From: Gavia stellata
Lineage: Eukaryota; Chordata; Aves; Gaviiformes; Gaviidae
Assembly: GCF_030936135.1 (NCBI RefSeq)
Contig: NC_082608.1
Coordinates: forward strand, 9,083,535-9,147,534
Reading direction: 5' to 3'
Length of the DNA stretch: 64,000 nt
A program made the position numbers and the translations under genes. The notes under the pieces were generated by a model that ran no database searches, had not been told where the DNA came from, and worked only from the letters and a program-made list of their open reading frames with translations. Shown piece after piece: positions 25,688 through 58,700 of the stretch; position 1 is the first letter of the stretch; every line of letters starts with the position of its first letter.

Positions 25688-28600
25688 GTTTGAAAGAATG
25701 AGAATTAAAAGTAATGAGACAGCTTCTTAATGTGATTTCTGTGGGTTGTTACTTAGTGGTGAGAATAAGCTCTGGGGGTCAAGTGAGTGAATGGGGATGG
25801 GCAGCAAGTGCTCTCTTGGCACCCTGAGAGGCAAAGTAACCTGGAGGAAGGACTTAAAGGTTCTTGTTAAGCCATGTGGGCAAATGGTAAACAGTGTTAT
25901 CTAGTAATCTTGTCACTTTGTAAATGAAATGTCATAATCGATCTGTTCAGCTATCCGCTGTCAGCTGCTTGACAGAGATGCATTACAATACTACGCATGA
26001 TCTCAGATTCATTAACCTGTCCTTAGCTGTGCCACAGCCTGGGAGCATTATACTTAGATTCAGTTGTTCGCAATGGAATAAAAAAAGAAGGGGGGAAGAA
26101 GTCAAGACTTGCAAGAGAGTATTGCATAACCTACTTACTGTGTTAACAGTTTTCTGTCATTAAGCACATACAGAAAGAAAAAAAAAAGAGTTTATATAGT
26201 GATTGTTAAGATTTAGTTGATCTAGTCCTACAGTAACATTGTACTCTTGTTAGCTAGGCAATAGGGAAATGTATCATGGCAGGGTCACTTGGGGAGACTG
26301 ATAGTGCTTTATAGACCCTTTTACTGTGCAGGTGGATTTCAACCAACAGCTGACACTACTAATGTGCTAAATGTCAGGTTCTTGGCCTTCTAAAGCAGGT
26401 GTGGGCCAGTTCCTAGTACACCACCAAATATGGCAGATGGACATCTTTTGTCTGATCTCAGCAGGAAACACAACTATTTGATTAGATAGACTTATCCAGA
26501 CTGTGTGGCTTATTTTGCCCTTGGAAGTTATTTCTCTAAATTAGAGCCAATGCCCATTTCAGTGCTTGCCATTTGTCGTGAGAATTGGTCTCTTGCTGCA
26601 CCATTACTCTGTGGACGTGATTTATTACCTTTCATGTGTCTAGGAAACATGCTGTTCATGAGGAATTACTTACTGGTGTAGGGCTTAATTTTTCAAAAGT
26701 TTAGGTACCCTAGAAAAGTTTAGTTACCCTTTCATTTGCTGGGGGGAAGACTAAGAAGTGATGTTAATGACGTGCAGCAACTAGATGTAGATTTTCAGTG
26801 TCACTTGAAAAAGCTGGCAGCTGGTTTCTAAATATGTGAAAGATATTTGTTAGTATTTTTTTGCCTGATTAGTGTTTAGCAGATGTAGCCAGATTGTTTT
26901 GAGCATATCTGCTGTTTGGTTTTTTCTTTTTGTAGGGTCTTGATGTTTTACTACATTGAGTTCTTCATCTCCTTAGAACTCTGTCACATTGCAACCATTG
27001 CAAACTTCTCCCAAAGCCCCCAAGTTCTCTATAAAACTTTGGCTTTGTTTTGGCCTTTTAAAAGGTTATTTTTTCATTTACCTACATGTTTTCAGCCATC
27101 TCCAGTTTTACTATGTTGTTGGAAGCAATGCAATTATCTAATGAGATGATCTGTTTGAGCAGCTGGTTTAACCTGTGTGACATTTCTTGTTTGGGATATA
27201 AGCCTCTGCTGTCACTTTAGTACATACTGTAGATTTTTTTTAAACTTTTTTTTTCCTCTTCACCCTGTCTTTTTGTGGGGTTTTTTTTTTCCTTCCTTCC
27301 TTTGGGTCAGAGCTAGCAAGGAGGGATCATAACTGAACTGCCATATCATAGATTCTTTGTGTTGAATATGAATTTTTCTCTTGTTTTCTGACATCTCTCT
27401 TTCCCAACTGGGAGAGTGTGCGTAGGGTTGAAGCCAAAGAAGAATAAACTCTCATTTCCCCCTTGAGAATAGAAGTGTCTTTGGCATCATCAGTTCAAGG
27501 TCACTTGCAGTTCTGGTTCTCCAGCATTTATGTTCCTTTTCTCTGGCACTCCTGAGATACCTTTAAAATATCTCCAAGCTATCAAATGTCCTAGAAGTTC
27601 ATTTCAGTTCAGCTCTTAATGGAATGGAAGCAGTTGCCTACACACTCCAGATCACAGTGGTCATTTTTTATTACCTGGAAGAAACAAGCAGAAATCCCCA
27701 GGAGACCGATTATCATCAGAAGCTTTGTTCAGGTTACATCCAGACCGTGATGGAGTCTTGTGGCTCACCAGTTCGTTTTGCCAGTGACAACATGGGGTGA
27801 CTGAGCACAGCTCTGCAGTCTACAGAGGTCCTGCAAGACTCACTGGTATTCGTTGCTCATACAACACTCTAAGTTCTTCAGATGTAATTTGAGGAGTATT
27901 GAAGATGAAGCAACGTGTGTTGCAATATGTAAGTGCAAAATGTCATTATAAGCAATAGCTCCTCACAAAGAAAAAGTGAGTTTAATAGGCTTTTACATTT
28001 GTTACAATAGCTGTACTTTTTTGTGATGTCTGAAGATGGGTATACTATGTTCTGCAATATGGAGTCAGGCAATTTAGGATTTTACTCTTTTTTGGTAAGT
28101 ACTGAAAAGCTTGAGACTGCAATGGAACTGAATGCTCTCTTCAGGCTGCTCAAGCAAGATGCAAACATTGGGCACTAAATCAATGTTCTGAACAAAAATT
28201 GCCTTCTATTGTAATTCAAAGCAAAAGGAATAAAAGATTTTTTTTGCCAGAATTTGAGCATATTATCATCCTGAAGACAAAACAGTCAGATCTGTTGGAG
28301 CCATTTTTTCTTTTTGTGTGTTTACCACAAGTTTAAAAGGGGAGAGAGGGGGGAAGGAAATTAAAAGAAGAAAGAAAAGCTGACCTTTATAACTTTGTGA
28401 CAGATGTTCAAAACTTCTCACTATGGGCCAAATGATGCTTCCTTCTTTTCTATCCTTCATCCCACCCATAATTTTGCAGTTGCTTACGGATACACAGTAC
28501 GATGTAAGTAGTCTTATAAGTCAAACAACCATATCTGATAGGAGGCAGCTTTGGCCGTTTCTTCCCTGTATGTACCTCAGACAACACTAGCAAAGAATAT

Positions 28601-30443
28601 TTGCTGCATGTGGCAAGAACTCTCCATAATGCATTATCTTACACATCTCACAGTGCACTGTATGAGTAGGTATCAGGTGGTGAAAACTGTTCCATAGAGC
28701 TGGAATACACAGTGCATGTGGCTGAATCTGGAGGAGCAAGAGATGGTGTTTGTGCCTTGAGTTGCAGTCAGACAAGTCTGCTTGTGTAAGCTAATAGAAA
28801 TTCAGAGATTTCCTTTTTGTTTTTTGAAGTCCCCTTTTCTTGTTTTACACAGCATTTACCATTAGAGTCCATTGTATGTGAGGAGGATTAAATAATCAGT
28901 TATATGAATAGTAACACTAGTAAATAACAATGGGGCAGCGTTAATGCTTTTGGCTCTCAATTGTTAAATAATTAAGAAGGTTCAAGATTTCAAAAGACTC
29001 CCATTTGCCCACAAACGCACGCAGAGGCCAGTTGTGCACTTTTATTGTACTTGCATTGTTTCACGACCGTGCATGCTGTGCCTGTAATAACACACTGCTG
29101 GTGGCAATTTAAGTATGCAACTGTGGATGACTTTCTGTGGCTAGGTTTCCTTATTGAAATATTTGCTGCAAGTTGTCTAACTTTAAATATAACAATCAAA
29201 TACTCTACCTTTTTCTTTTTGTCCCTAAGAGGACAACATTCAGCTGATACTCTTGATTTAGTAAAAATGTTTACTGTTTTGATTATTTGTCATCAAATAT
29301 GTTTGTAGGCTTGGAAGAATTAATTACATAAAGGCATTTGGCTGAAAACTCTGATTCTTTAAATGCAGTAGTAGAGCTGCAAAGCTTTTATTGCCAATGT
29401 CCTATATTTTTACGATAGAGCTGTATATTTTACTGCATTGTATGCTTGATTATCAAAATGAGATTATATGGGGTATCATAAAACTTATGGCATACTATCC
29501 CAGACCACTGTGAAAACACTAGTGACTTATTTTTTTGATCAGGAGACGTGACATGACATGAAATGCTGATTCCCATCAGCTTTCACAGGCCAAGTTTTGT
29601 TATAAAGTCATTGCTTGGTATTCAAACTCTCCCTTGAAGGTGATGAACAGTCCAAGTATTAAAGCTTTTGCTATCTTTTGTAAAGCCAGTTGTTGGCCTC
29701 TAAATGTCACACAACCACCAGGTTGGCTATTATTGTTTGGTGGCCTTGGTAGACATAAAATATTTTTTTATTGTAAAGGTAAAAAATCTTGTCTTACAGA
29801 AGTGGCAAGGACTTAACATCTTCTCGAGAGGCAAAGGGATGCTCAGTGTCCCAGAGTCCATGGTTTTGATGTGGTTCCATTGTTCTGTCGCACCAGGACT
29901 CCTGTGGCAGCAGGATTTCCCCACTGCTATCTTCCCCTGCTCTACATACATACAGCAGTGAAAAGGGACCTGGGAGAACTAGGTGCAGTCATTTGACACA
30001 GTCTCATGTCTGGCGTGGGACAAACTGCTTTATCTCTTGATGCCGCAATTCATCCTCTGTGGAAGAGGACTGACTCTTGTTCTGTGTTGTATTGTAAGGA
30101 TACATTCATTAATGTTTCTAAAGCATTCAGAACTGTGGCAGTGGGGGCTGTGCGAGTATAAAGTGACTACCTTTCTGTTCTCTAGTGACTGCCCGTAATT
30201 TTTGTAGTAGACATGCTGTGATTCAGAAGTGAAAGCAAGTCAGTAACAAATCTTTTAAATAAGATTTATGATTTAATAATTTTGTTGCTAGTAGTTGGAC
30301 TAATTCTGCTGTGCCTTCATGAAGATTATTTTTTTCCACTCAGTTCACTTTCATAGCCTGGGAGAAAGATTTAATTTTAGAAGTTTCAGTTGACAAAGAC
30401 ATGCTGGTGCTAGATAAGTATTTCAGATCCTTGTCATTGTACT
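25688..30443. other. Distal upstream region of MYLK3, no gene recognised
   Basis: Non-coding AT-rich sequence. It contains a 20-bp-period duplication (AAAAGTTTAGGTACCCTAG at 26695-26713, repeated with changes at 26714-26730). Nothing else is recognisable, although cardiac enhancers could lie here. Confidence 0.5.
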
Positions 30444-30453
30444 CTATTTTTAA
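30444..30453 (+). promoter_or_regulatory. MEF2 consensus site upstream of MYLK3
   Basis: CTATTTTTAA fits the MEF2 consensus YTAWWWWTAR exactly and lies about 550 bp upstream of the MYLK3 start codon. GATA-type motifs (TTATCA at 30619-30624, AGATAA at 30820-30825) lie between it and the gene. MYLK3 is a heart-restricted gene, so a MEF2/GATA arrangement is plausible. The motif is short, so chance is a real alternative. Confidence 0.35.
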
Positions 30454-31002
30454 ATTTGAGTGCCAGCCAACCTAAAGAGCACACCCTGTGTCTATGCTGG
30501 GTGCTCTGCATCTGTGCTACAAAGCTGAATTTTTCCAAGCCTTAGCACAAGGCTACCCAATTTACTTTTATATTTTTCCTATTTAATGAAGAGAAATGCT
30601 CTAGCAAGTTCTTCTCATTATCACAGAACTAAAACTGGTCATAAAAACAATCCTTCTTCCTTCAGAGGTCTGCTCAGGCATTGGCAATTGTTAAGATGCT
30701 TGCCTATCAACAGCCACTCGAGAGAGAATTTTTAAATGGTTTTGTGACGTCAAGGAGGCCCAAGAAAATACAGTCTGGTGCCAAATTACCTCCATCATTG
30801 AAAGCACACAGTAAGAAATAGATAACAGAGAAATAAATCTTTTGTGCAGAAGCTATCTCATGATATGCTCTAGCGACTCCAGTAAGTGAGGTTGTCTGGT
30901 GTAGGAATAGCTGAGGAAGATGAACTTTCAGACCCTCCTTTTCTAATTTATGATTAATGAAAAGCCAGCCTAATCTATCTGACATCCTGCTGTCTGGACA
31001 GA

Positions 31003-52006
<21,004 letters not shown>

Positions 52007-54000
52007 GCTTGCATGAACCATCTACCACTCTTGGAGGTGGAGATGAAGCCATGGAAGAAGGACTCAGTATCTTCAATAATTTCTACCCCTTTGTTTTATA
52101 ACGTAAGGTTTTGGGTCTGTTGTCCTCAAATATTATGTGTGTTAGTGCGAAAGTTCCAGAAGTGTCTCGAGGAAGAGGCACTGGAATAATTTCTAAAAGG
52201 AGAAGCTACCTTGTTTGTTTTTACAAGTTTTTAGTTCTTGTACATAGTGATGAAAAAACATGGCTGTTATTGGGGCTGACTTCTTGCTGAAGGCTTTGAT
52301 TCTGCAGAGTATTGTTGCTGTGTTTACACCAGAAAACACCTTGTCAGTTTTCTGGTTTCTTACACTAAGCGTGGGATCTCTAAAGACTTTCTTCATGACT
52401 GATGTCATCAGTTTTAGAGCGCTGCCACAACAGTAGCACAATTTTTTGCTCAGGTGTTTGTTACTTAGAACAAAAGATATCAGATATCCTTTTCCTTCTG
52501 TAATTTTTTCAAAAGGATTAATTTTTTTTCCCCAAACATGATGATGATTCAGTGCAACTACTCAGAGTTGAATGGTTTGGGTTTGTTGTTTTGTTTTGTT
52601 TTTTATTCTACTCTCCCCTTTAAAAAGTAGTCACTGCATAGTTAGGAAATATGAGGAATCCTGGTTTGAAGCAACTTAAGTCAGTCGGTCCATTGCTGCT
52701 TTTTCTTATGGTGAGGTGAATGGAGCTGAATTGATTTAACTTTTGCAAGGAGATAGGTGAAACTGCCACAAATAAAAATTGCTTAATGACTGTTGGTCTA
52801 TGCAAAAACATCTCATGTTGTCCAGAAAAGATTTCCAGACATTGTTTTATGTATTTAAAACTCGTAACTGTTTCTCATTGGCTGTGACTGCAGCCCTTAA
52901 TTTGGTAAGTTTTAGTTTGAGGATTTTTTCTCCTCTCTGACAATTTTAATGAAGTCTGAGGAGCTGATATTGTGTGATATGCAAAATAGGTTTTATTACT
53001 GTTCAGTGGCAAGGAAATGGCATGTTGCCAGACTCTGCCTTTAGCCCAGTTAGGAGGCTGAAGCCCTTTTCCCCCCCACTTTGCTCTTGAACATTAAACA
53101 TTTTCTTCACAATACTAACTTCTTTTGGATTTTAAACGTTTTTCCTCATGTATAAAGAATTGGAGCCACTTACAATCTCTCAGCTAGAAGTATAACATTA
53201 TTTATTAAACCTGTGGTTTCCTTTATTCCTGTTTGAGATTCTGCAAAACTCATTGTGAGCTGGATGGGCTCTTAGGGAAAAAAGAAACTAATACTACTAA
53301 AACTAGCTTTCCAGCAAAGGCATCAAACAAACCACTGTAAAGCTCCCTTTAACTTTAGGGACTTTCACATCCCTTGAATTAGCAAGAGTGTTGGTTGCTA
53401 ATAAAGAGGTTTGTAAGACTGGTTTAACCTTGTCTAGTTATCTTTTCCACTCTAGTGCTTCTTACTTTGCATAGTCCTGAATTCTGGACTTCTGCAGCAT
53501 TTCCAGAATTGAGACAGAGAAGAATTATTAAAATCAAGTGAAATAATCTTGATAATGTATCACCTTCTGTGAAGGCCCACTTCTGTTCACGTTTTCCTTC
53601 CACAGTGGTTCTGCATGCTAAATGTGGTTATATTAATTGGTCTGTATATTTCTGAATTAATACTAATAAATTCCATTGAAGTGGAACAAGCTTATTCCTT
53701 AATTTTGGTTTAACAAAACAAACCTGAAAGCATCTCTGAGTAGGTCGTAACAACAGAATGCTAATGTACTAGGTTGGATTCTCTCCCATCCTGAGGACCC
53801 TCTGCTACATATTAGATCGGACTTTAAATGGCAGACATTTTGTTACAGCTCTTGCTCAATGTGGGTTAATTATCCAGTATTTTCTCTGCACATCAGGCAT
53901 TTGTTTGGAGTCCATTCCCCAATAGTTACTGTTACATTTCAGAACTCTCATCTGGAATGAAATTCTCTCTTGCTAATTAAAATAAAGTTGGCTTCAACTG
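52007..54000 (+). other. MYLK3: MYLK3 3' UTR (extent uncertain)
   Basis: AT-rich non-coding DNA after the stop codon, with four AATAAA hexamers at 52771-52776, 53400-53405, 53665-53670 and 53981-53986. Which one is used cannot be decided from sequence. A (TTTTG)n-like stretch lies at about 52580-52605. Confidence 0.45.
52771..52776 (+). terminator. MYLK3: Candidate MYLK3 polyadenylation signal
   Basis: First AATAAA downstream of the MYLK3 stop, 765 nt into the presumed 3' UTR. A T/G-rich stretch follows (ACTGTTGGTCT, from about 52789). The choice over later hexamers is tentative. Confidence 0.35.
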
Positions 54001-55180
54001 ATTTCCTTTTTTATGCATTGGGAAGAGAAGTGAAAGGAAAAGGGCCAGTAAGTTTTAATTTTCCAATTACTGTGTGCTTTTTCCTCTACTTTTGTAAGAG
54101 GGTAACACACGGATGCTCTCTGCTGTCTACGTATTTCCTCCCCATTTTCTACAAAGAGAGGGTGCATCTGGCCAGCAGGATTACTATTTCATTTCTAATA
54201 GAAAGAAATCCCTTTAGATTTGGCAGCCATCACATGGTTCTGCAGTACAGTGTAACCCAGCTCTGCAGCCTTATGGGATGTTTCATCATGTCCCGTGCAT
54301 TTTGCTTTGGGGTCTACAAAAAGCTAAAAGGATGAACCACAGGTGCCCTGGGAGTCACTGGAACAGCAAGTATGACAAAAAGAACTGGCCCCATACACTG
54401 ATACCTAAAGCAGTTAATGATACCGACTATTGTAATCCTGGTGCACAGTGTCACCCAGGTAAGCAGGGAGTCTGCACAGCAGTGAGGCATTTGGCAAGCC
54501 ATTAAAATACTGTTGAGAAGAAGCTCAGGTGGGGGCAATGTTTCAAATCTAAATGGTCAAACATGAGATCATTTACCTTGCTTCATATGGATACTTGGAG
54601 TTTTCTTGGGCTGTTTTGAAATGAGCGTTGATGGAAGTTAACTTCTCTTTGCACATGCCAGGCAGAAAACATGCAAGAGAAATGCGCCAAAGAGTTGGAT
54701 TGGTTTTATTATAGTTACACCAGCCCTGCACTGCTAAAAGTAATGATTTTCCTTCAAAAAGTAGTTAACACAGAGTGTAGTTTTGAGTAGCTGGGATGAA
54801 AGTGTAGGATGCAGAAGTTGCCTCTAAGAACTACAGGGCAGGGCACTCTCTCCTCTTCCCTAAGTTTATGATTGTGAGATGCAAAAAACCCTGTATTACC
54901 CAGACAAGATCATTCTCCCCTGCGTATCTTCCTTCTTAAACCACAGACATCTCCTGTATGTCTTATTTTGCGTTCTAAGGGTTTTATATATGACAAGTGC
55001 CAAGAACCTGATGTCATAATACAAAGCTTTTCCTTCCAGTATTTTTATTGTTTCTTGGAACATTTGGGACACCTCACAATCACAAGAGACTTTAGTCCCA
55101 TACAGGTCATAAAAAATAAGTCAAATTCAGTGACTAAACAATATTTCTTCAACAGTTAAAAAAAAAAAAAAAAAATCAGT
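54001..55180. other. Region between convergent MYLK3 and ORC6 3' ends
   Basis: Non-coding. It contains an 18-base A-run (55158-55175) and minus-strand poly(A)-signal candidates at 54705-54710 and 55044-55049. No gene is recognised. Short open frames here are unsupported. Confidence 0.5.
55158..55175 (+). repeat. Poly(A) run (T18 on the ORC6 strand)
   Basis: An 18-base A-tract. On the ORC6 (minus) strand it reads as T18 only a few bases past an ATTAAA at 55186-55181, so it could act as the U-rich downstream element of an ORC6 poly(A) site. It may equally be a simple repeat. Confidence 0.8.
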
Positions 55181-55186
55181 TTTAAT
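55181..55186 (-). terminator. ORC6: Candidate ORC6 poly(A) signal (ATTAAA variant)
   Basis: ATTAAA on the minus strand, about 365 nt beyond the ORC6 stop, followed by a T18 tract. A canonical AATAAA lies further on (55049-55044). Choice undecided. Confidence 0.3.
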
Positions 55187-55549
55187 TCCTCTGCTGGTTT
55201 TGCAGTTTAACAAGGCACTGTTAGTCCCATCCCTCTTTTTTCACTGACTACTTCCAGCCAGGGGCCTAAGGGCATATAACTTATTTACACTTAACACAGC
55301 ATTAGAATGTTATCTGCTTCCTGCAGCAAGAGAATGAAGCTACTCAATCACCTGATGCCATAGCTGCTCAGCTACAAGCCAGGCAAGCAGTCAGGCTTCT
55401 TGTAAAATCACCTTGATTCTGCTGTTATTTACTAAAAATAACATTCTTAAATACTTAAAAACTAGCTAATAACCAAAATCAGCTAGCTACCAGACAGCCA
55501 TCACTCATACACGACTGGAACTGTTGTTAGAACAGAGGGAGAGTTAAAA

Positions 55550-55719
55550 TTACGAGCAAGCAGCAGTTGTATTACTAGGTGGCACTACAGAGACAGTACT
55601 CCTACTTGTCTCTTGTGCCTTAGCAGCGTTTTCCAGGATTTTCTTTTTCCATTCTTCATAGTCTTGCTTTGTTTCAGTCTTTGGCCGTTTACATGGCATC
55701 TCATCATCATCTTCAGATC
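55550..55719 (-). CDS. ORC6: ORC6 last coding exon 7
   Basis: Acceptor CTCTCATAG. Encodes SEDDDEMPCKRPKTETKQDY, then EEWKKKILENAAKAQETS and a Ser/Thr/Val-rich tail ending CS, with stop TAA at 55552-55550. It includes a KRPK-type basic patch and the ORC3-binding YEEW helix. The tail is longer than in humans. Confidence 0.96.
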
Positions 55720-58700
55720 CTATGAGAGAAGGAGAAAGTCCACGACAGGCCATCATGGGCACTATGTTGCTGGGAATAATCATGGCAGTGAGCAAATACA
55801 GAGACACAAGCACATGGTCTGTCACCGTGTTCTCTAATCCTGTGGTTTCCTGCTCCCCTCACCTGCTGCAACAGTCACCTCTTCACCTTTGTATCTGAAT
55901 GGAACAGTTGTCCTTAATTATACTAGGACTACTCAGTTATAAACACTATTGTCCTTCTGTTAGGTTCTCTTTGTCCTTTCATTAGCCAGTGGTTTGCAGA
56001 GTGGAGTTAGCTGCTGTGAACTGAATATTATGGCATATTACACAACTGAAATATTAAGCAGCAATAAAGCTCAGAACTGCTCTGGTGAGATGATTTTTAG
56101 TTCACAAACACAACTTACCATCTTCCTTCTCACAGTGCTCCAGGCTGGTCTGTAAGCTTTCAGGTGTCTCTGTAGCCAGTGGAACATCATCTTCTAAAAA
56201 AAATAAGTTGCTTTACTTCTGAATGGTGTTTGGGCCCCCAGGGGTGGTGTTCTACATGCAATTCTTTGACACCAGTGCCACCTTCCAAAAGTATTGTCTT
56301 CCAGTCAGACCAGTTCCCTCGTCCAGACTGATACTCAAGCTGCACATGCAGAGGTGCCAGCACACTTCAAGGGTGGCACAGACTGGTTGGCTGCTTTAGC
56401 TAGCACTGCTGCTGCATTTGTAACCACAATGATCCACCATGTTCATGCCCCAAAAACATACTGCCTACCCTTCTTGATTACTCAGGCAGGATTATCTGTT
56501 ACTTCTTCCCATCCTATCCCATTTCCACACTTTGTATTATAGATGCCCACAACATGCAGGGGGCTGTCCATGTATACAGATGCACACGCTTCCCTGAACT
56601 GATACAGAAACTCCTAGCTGCCTTTAGCTGCTTTAGTGGTGGGGTAAGGTTTTGGGTTTTTTATAGGGCACTGCACTGCAGGGAGGTCCATGCCTTAGGG
56701 AGACAGCAGCAGCTTTTGGTTTGGGTTCAGGCAGCACATTCCAGAAAACTTCTTGATATGAAACATAAAGACAGGGTGAAGCAGGGGTACTGTCAGTGGG
56801 AGAGTAAGAATAAAAGCCTAGGAAAGGAAAAAGGACGTAAGTAGGAAGGAACAGAGATATAAGACCAGGAAGGTGTCTATGGTATTTCAATCTTTCTCCT
56901 CCACAAAAAGGAGTGGAGAGCGCTGTAGGTTCAACAATGGATGAGAAAGATTCCTCATGTCTGCCCACTGTATGTGGAGGAATGGTGTCAGGTAATGACT
57001 GAATTACTACCAGAAGAGCAAGGCTTAGGCTTGTTAATCCTGCAGTGGGGGAAAGGAAAACTCAGAAGTCAGTCAAAGTAAGAGAGGTAGCAAGATGTTT
57101 ATGTTAATTTGTGCGTCATGTTGCTGTGTTAACAGAATGCAGAAAGCAAGCAAGAAGAAGGAATCCAAGGTAGGTCAGGTAGTATGGGAGAAGCAGGGAA
57201 TAAATTGCAGCAGCAGAGAATGTAAGGAGCAGCGAGCATTTGAGAAGAGAGGAAATTATTTATTTTTGGCCTTGCTGCATGCTAAGCTGTTGCGACTTCC
57301 CCAGAAACAGTGACTGGGAACTGGGCTGCAGGAAACGTTGGAATGGATGGGAAGGTTTGGCTGGAAAGGGACAGCTGAAAGTGATCAAAATGAAATCACC
57401 AGTGGAAAAGGATGGGGCATTGTGAGGCCAGGCAATGGGCATGCTGTCTTACAGGGATAAAACCAAAAACTTACTGCTGAGTTGCTGGCTCATCTTCTCC
57501 AGCTGATTGCACAGCCGATCAAATATTGCTTTTTTCACCCCAGATGTAGCCAGCATTTTAGTTTTGTCCACTTTTAGCTTCAAACGCCTACAAGAGAAAG
57601 TTAGGTTACCTATGTACAAAGCGACACTCCAGCAACTATCACTCAGGTGCGGTGACATTTACTGGACCAACACCGCCTGTGAGAATGAGGAAGGTAGGCC
57701 TGAGTTTTTGTCCTGTCTAATCCTTGTCTCACTCAGAAACAAATTTATTTTAAAAAAAATAGATCTCTACACTACTTAGTAAATACAGCTCAGGAATTGA
57801 AACTCAGGGTTAGTTCAAATTACATAAGGAAATTCTATTAGGAAAAGGTACTTTTCAGATTTTGAGGGAACCAGGACAAAATCCCACTACTGCAAAAAGC
57901 TGAATGGGACCCCTGTGTCAAGAGAACATTTGTCAGGAGCTGTGCAAATACACAGCACCTGAATTGCTTCATAAGATTGTTACAAGGCAATACTGAAAGG
58001 GAAGATATTTGCATGCAAGCAAATTCTTTCAAAGGGTTGGCTGAGTCAGGTGCTCCTGACACCTCTCTTCCAAGCTGATACAGGCCTACAGCTATCAGAT
58101 ACATCTCCCGAAGGTTAGAGCACGCTCAGGATGTGATGGTGTAGGGCTTAGGGCTTTTCCTTCTTCAGAATGGCTGCTTCTTGGTGCTCAGAAGTAAGCT
58201 ATCAGCCATTCTTGCACCTTGAGCAGCATCTCACCAAAAGCCATGCCACTTTTTAATTTGTGCCCAGCTCAAATCTATCCTGACAACGGAAAAAAATTCC
58301 CACTAAATCTGAAAATGTTACTAAGGGATTATGTTATGCTGGTTAGGCTGAGAGGAAGGAGGGTGAAGTGCAAAACACTAACCGAAGTTTTTCAGCCACT
58401 GCCATGGATATGTCCTAATGGAACTACCCACAGCATCCGATTGCACACCAAGGAAAACAGGTTTCATTTATTTTAGGATAAGTAACTCAAGATCCTTTTC
58501 TGTATATTTGATAAAATCTTCTGCTTTCTCCTGAAGGCAAATGCAGTGTAGGTTGGAGACTTCACTGTAAGGAAACGCCTGGTTTGCTACAGCTGTCTCC
58601 GTTTCCAGGAGCAGGGCAGCAGGATGTGCTAAGTAAGACCCTTCAGACATACTGAACGAATCAGCTGCTTACATTGTAAGCGCTATTTCTGTTTGGTGTC

